A DNA stretch of 64,000 bases, from NCBI GenBank assembly GCA_002270565.1, contig NQMI01000092.1, positions 1 through 64,000 on the forward strand, written 5' to 3'. The position numbers and the translations under genes are program-made. The notes below the pieces were generated by a model that saw only the letters and a list, made by a program, of their open reading frames with translations, had not been told where the DNA came from and ran no database searches. This DNA is from Stenocarpella maydis (taxonomy: Eukaryota > Ascomycota > Sordariomycetes > Diaporthales > Diaporthaceae). Positions 61,641 to 64,000 of this stretch are shown here, piece after piece (the first letter of the stretch is position 1; the number at the start of each line of letters is the position of its first letter).

Positions 61641-62134
61641 CATTATTAGTACCTATAAATTCAGACCAACCAGTACCTGTCTCCATTAAGGGACTCCTAA
61701 TTAAACTCCTCTTCACCTTCAAGAATTGTAGCCTATGCCTCCTTATCCCATCTACTAGCCTTTTTGGTGGAACTTTGGTGAACTACCTTAGCGGATTACT
61801 TAGCAATCTACCTCTGCTTAGCATTAGCTTCCTCCTTCTCTATTGATCTAACTCATGCAATTTTATAAACCCTAAAGGATAGGCCCTAAGATGTCTGCTT
61901 ACCAAATACCTTCTGCTTATGTAATTGAAGGAGCTTCTCCTCTAACTCTTTAATCTTATCCTCTAGTTTTTAGTGCTAGGCTGAGATATATAAAAGGTCT
62001 TTAGAGTTGTTTAGTTCCAAGATATTGCATTTTGATTGCTGCTGTTGGATGCACTTGGTATAACGACTGGAGGCCTTCTTTAAGACCTTGCAGCTTTTAA
62101 TGCCCTGTGCCTTATAAGAAGAATAAGGCTGCAT
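61641..62134 (-). pseudogene. Decayed antisense ORF in gypsy 3' region (copy 3, best preserved)
   Basis: The minus strand from ATG 62134 reads about 165 codons with only RIP-type stops. It begins MQPYSSYKAQGIKSCK, then KASSRYTKCIQQQQ and NILELNNSKDLLYIS. A predicted coiled coil follows (KLEDKIKELEEKLLQLHKQK), then FGKQTS, LSFRVYKIA, and IEKEEANAKQR..IAK.SA. It ends in an acidic segment (EGEEEFN). No known domain recognised. It lies opposite gag-pol between the chromodomain end and the 3' LTR. Copies at 3926-3480 and 45732-46202 conserve it. Confidence 0.6.
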
Positions 62135-62327
62135 GATAATAGTATTCTGCAGAATGGTAAATAGTAAGGAATTATGTTACTTAACCTTCCTGGAATAATA
62201 AGATAATTTTCAAACCAGTAAGTCATCTTAAGTCTAGATAGTAACGATCTAACGAGGTATCAAATAGAGCATAACGAATGAAATAACTTATCGAACATTT
62301 TAGGATAAAGCAAGCGAGGAGCGAATA

Positions 62328-62795
62328 TGTTGTATGGAACCATACACATTGGCGGGCTAACTACTTATAGAAGACACTGCAGGTTGGAGTAACCCCCAAA
62401 AGGAGCGCCATGCCTAATCCAATCAGTGTCGCTACCTTATCAGGGTTAGGGTCGGCGTTGCAATGCTTGATATAAGCCCATAAGCGCCGCTCAAAAGGCA
62501 TGAAGTATCAAGCATTAATGTAATCGGCTCAATGGCGTGGCCGTGCAAGCCTGCAAGGCCACTAAAGAGTCCCAGAACTATATACGGAATATAGTCATCC
62601 CACAGTAAGATAGTTTCTGAACCAGACTCTTAGTCTACCATCTTAAGTATCTCAATCTGCATTGGATACGCCTTATAGTTAGTGATTATTGTTAGTTAGA
62701 ACGAATATTGCTTAAATACTGCCTCGTAATGTATCCCGAACATAAACCCTTGATCTCCCAGGTTTAGCGTACTCGGGAACCCTTTGATCATTACA
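62328..62795 (+). repeat. LTR2-related 3' LTR
   Basis: TGTTGTATGG...TTTGATCATTACA, in sense orientation, lightly mutated. The segments AACATAAACCCTTGATC and GCGTACTCGGGAACCC mirror the LTR at 55730-56196. Flanks GAATA and ATATA are not an obvious duplication. Confidence 0.75.
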
Positions 62796-63617
62796 ATATA
62801 GGGATTCTGATGATAAATATGGTAATTCTTTTATTCTTATTATAATAGCGAGAGCGTGGGTTTAACCTTACGCCTGGGATTTTTTTTATTATGATTTTTA
62901 AAAGAAAAGATTACCAGTGTGGCAATAGTATTGTGCAACAGCACATTGGTGGTCTATCGCTACAGCCACCGTACTGTAGCCAGAGGGCGTAGTTGATTAC
63001 TAAGCAACTACCACACACTATATAGACGCCCGAGATAGCTGGCGGGCTATGCCCACTGCACCCACCATACTCGAAAGACAGAAGAGAAAATACAGAACAC
63101 ACCCACTCGTATTTGCAAACGTGGACCATCCAACATGAATACTTTAATTAATATAAAATTAATTATTATTATTCTTATAATAAAATTTAAGAGTAATTAA
63201 ACGTAATAGTTATGTTTATTTGAGCATATTTATATTTATATATACTGTTCTATACTAGCTCCTTTAATCAAAGGTCTATCCAACATACCGGGCGGGTTTT
63301 AAGCGCAGCCGGACAGGCCCGTCGCAAAGCGGATTTGCCCCGACGCCGTCACAGCGGCGCATTGAAATGCACACACTTACCAGGGGCTGGGCCGGAGCGT
63401 GGCATCTCCCGTGGTCGTCACAGCCTGTTCGGCCCAGCTCCCATGCGGAACACGCCTTGATGAATACCTATGCCCCTGCCCCTGCCGTGACGCCTGCTCC
63501 ACGCCGGGGGCAGCATCTGCTGTCTCGACGCCTGCCAGGTGCCGTGTCCGCCATCGATGCCTGACACAATGCAGCACGAGAAACGCACCGTCGCCACGTC
63601 GGCTGCGGGCGCATCGC
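62796..63617. other. Transition from AT-rich block to GC-rich unique DNA
   Basis: AT-rich with a GC-balanced patch at about 62920-63130 (no domain seen) and a sharp rise in GC at about 63285. The last 300 bp may be promoter or leader of the gene that starts near the window end. Confidence 0.5.
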
Positions 63618-64000
63618 ATGGGGTGGGCGGCCCTCTGCCTCTCGAGGGGGCTCAGGGTCATCATCACCGACCCTGCCGGCGGCGCGCGAGCCGCCGCTAG
63701 GAGCTACCTGGAGCAGGCGAGGGCCGTTGTTCGAGGAGACGTGGGGGATTCGACCACTCCGCGACACTACGAGTTCGTCGCGACATCGTGCCCAGGCTGG
63801 CCCGAGGGCCGACTTTGTCAAGAGGTATGCTACCACCACCACCCACCACGCCACCAAACGCCGCAGGAGCAGTGGAACTCGACGACCCCCCCCTCACTTT
63901 TGCTCTTGCTTCCTTCCCCCCCCCCCCGCCTGCAGAACGGCCCAGAGCGCGTCGACTTCAAGAGAGGCCTCATCAAGACGCTCGACCAGCACACCCGGCC
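63618..64000 (+). CDS. Putative 5' part of a gene running off the window (tentative)
   Basis: A frame from ATG 63618 reads MGWAALCLSRGLRVIITDPA and on through RSYLEQARAVVRGD to LCQE. It ends exactly at a GTATGC donor (63825). A 111-bp intron with a long pyrimidine tract ends at CTGCAG (63935), and the same frame continues NGPERVDFKRGLIKTLDQHT to the window end. The agreement of frame and splice sites supports coding. The start is uncertain because the frame is open further upstream. No family recognised. Confidence 0.35.
   Translation, partial: MGWAALCLSRGLRVIITDPAGGARAAARSYLEQARAVVRGDVGDSTTPRHYEFVATSCPGWPEGRLCQEVCYHHHPPRHQTPQEQWNSTTPPSLLLLLPSPPPRLQNGPERVDFKRGLIKTLDQHTR

Larger units (their letters stand above)
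57475..62795 (+). mobile_element. Gypsy element: RT, RNase H, integrase, chromodomain end and 3' LTR, moderately RIPed
   Basis: The best-preserved gypsy pol of the window. RT motifs are readable near 58790-58930. The RT/RNase H junction at about 59100-59330 is almost intact (KPGKIKIQEGKVKAIKEWPT, then FLKYANFYQQFI, PLTDLTKKDY). RNase H follows, then integrase at about 59930-60650 (including SLDFI.KLPLS and a TAYHPQ-like block). A chromodomain-like YLIKWKGY stretch lies near 61080. The 3' LTR is at 62328-62795, preceded by a purine-rich GCGAGGAGCGAATA. RIP-type stops disrupt every domain. An antisense ORF remnant lies at 61641-62134. Confidence 0.8.

Overview
The window looks like nuclear DNA of a filamentous ascomycete, probably a Sordariomycete-type genome. 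The genes have short 5'-GT..AG-3' introns of about 60-110 bp. The proteins are fungal families: RGS-LOV photoreceptor, Pos5-type NAD kinase, OCRL-type phosphatase and Dcp1. The repeats carry the C-to-T/G-to-A decay (TAG/TAA in place of CAG/CAA/TGG codons, extreme TpA richness) expected of repeat-induced point mutation (RIP). The base composition is two-speed. A GC-balanced gene island at about 9.4-37.8 kb sits between two AT-rich blocks (1-9.4 kb and 37.8-63.3 kb) built of nested LTR retrotransposons. GC-rich unique sequence resumes at about 63.3 kb.

Gene island, left to right: a cryptic multi-exon gene remnant (minus, 9735-10515); about 4 kb without a convincing gene but with a 134-nt poly-A tract; a secreted Ser/Thr-rich protein (plus); a mitochondrial-type NAD/NADH kinase (minus), divergent from a membrane glycerophospholipid acyltransferase (plus); an RGS-LOV blue-light receptor in five exons (minus); a cupin gene broken by one in-frame stop (plus); an uncharacterised acidic protein (minus); an OCRL-type inositol polyphosphate 5-phosphatase with a C-terminal RhoGAP-like region (minus); and the mRNA-decapping subunit Dcp1 (plus), divergent from it. 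There is no sign of a dedicated cluster. These are mostly housekeeping and signalling genes.

AT-rich blocks: at least three LTR families are present. LTR1 (about 595 bp, TGTTAAAC...CATCAGA) occurs eight times and is almost free of RIP. One copy is followed by a priming site complementary to the anticodon arm of initiator tRNA-Met, the priming style of copia/Ty5. LTR2 bounds RIP-ruined Ty3/gypsy chromovirus-like elements, including one complete element (45047-52073, minus) with a GGCAA target duplication. LTR3 is a related gypsy LTR. Target-site duplications and an empty paralogous site allow the insertions to be ordered in time. Several single-N junctions coincide with LTR1 copies, so the local order there may be an assembly product.

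The most novel-looking signal is an antisense reading frame of about 150-165 codons lying between the integrase/chromodomain end and the 3' LTR in three separate gypsy copies. Its protein sequence is conserved between the copies despite RIP.
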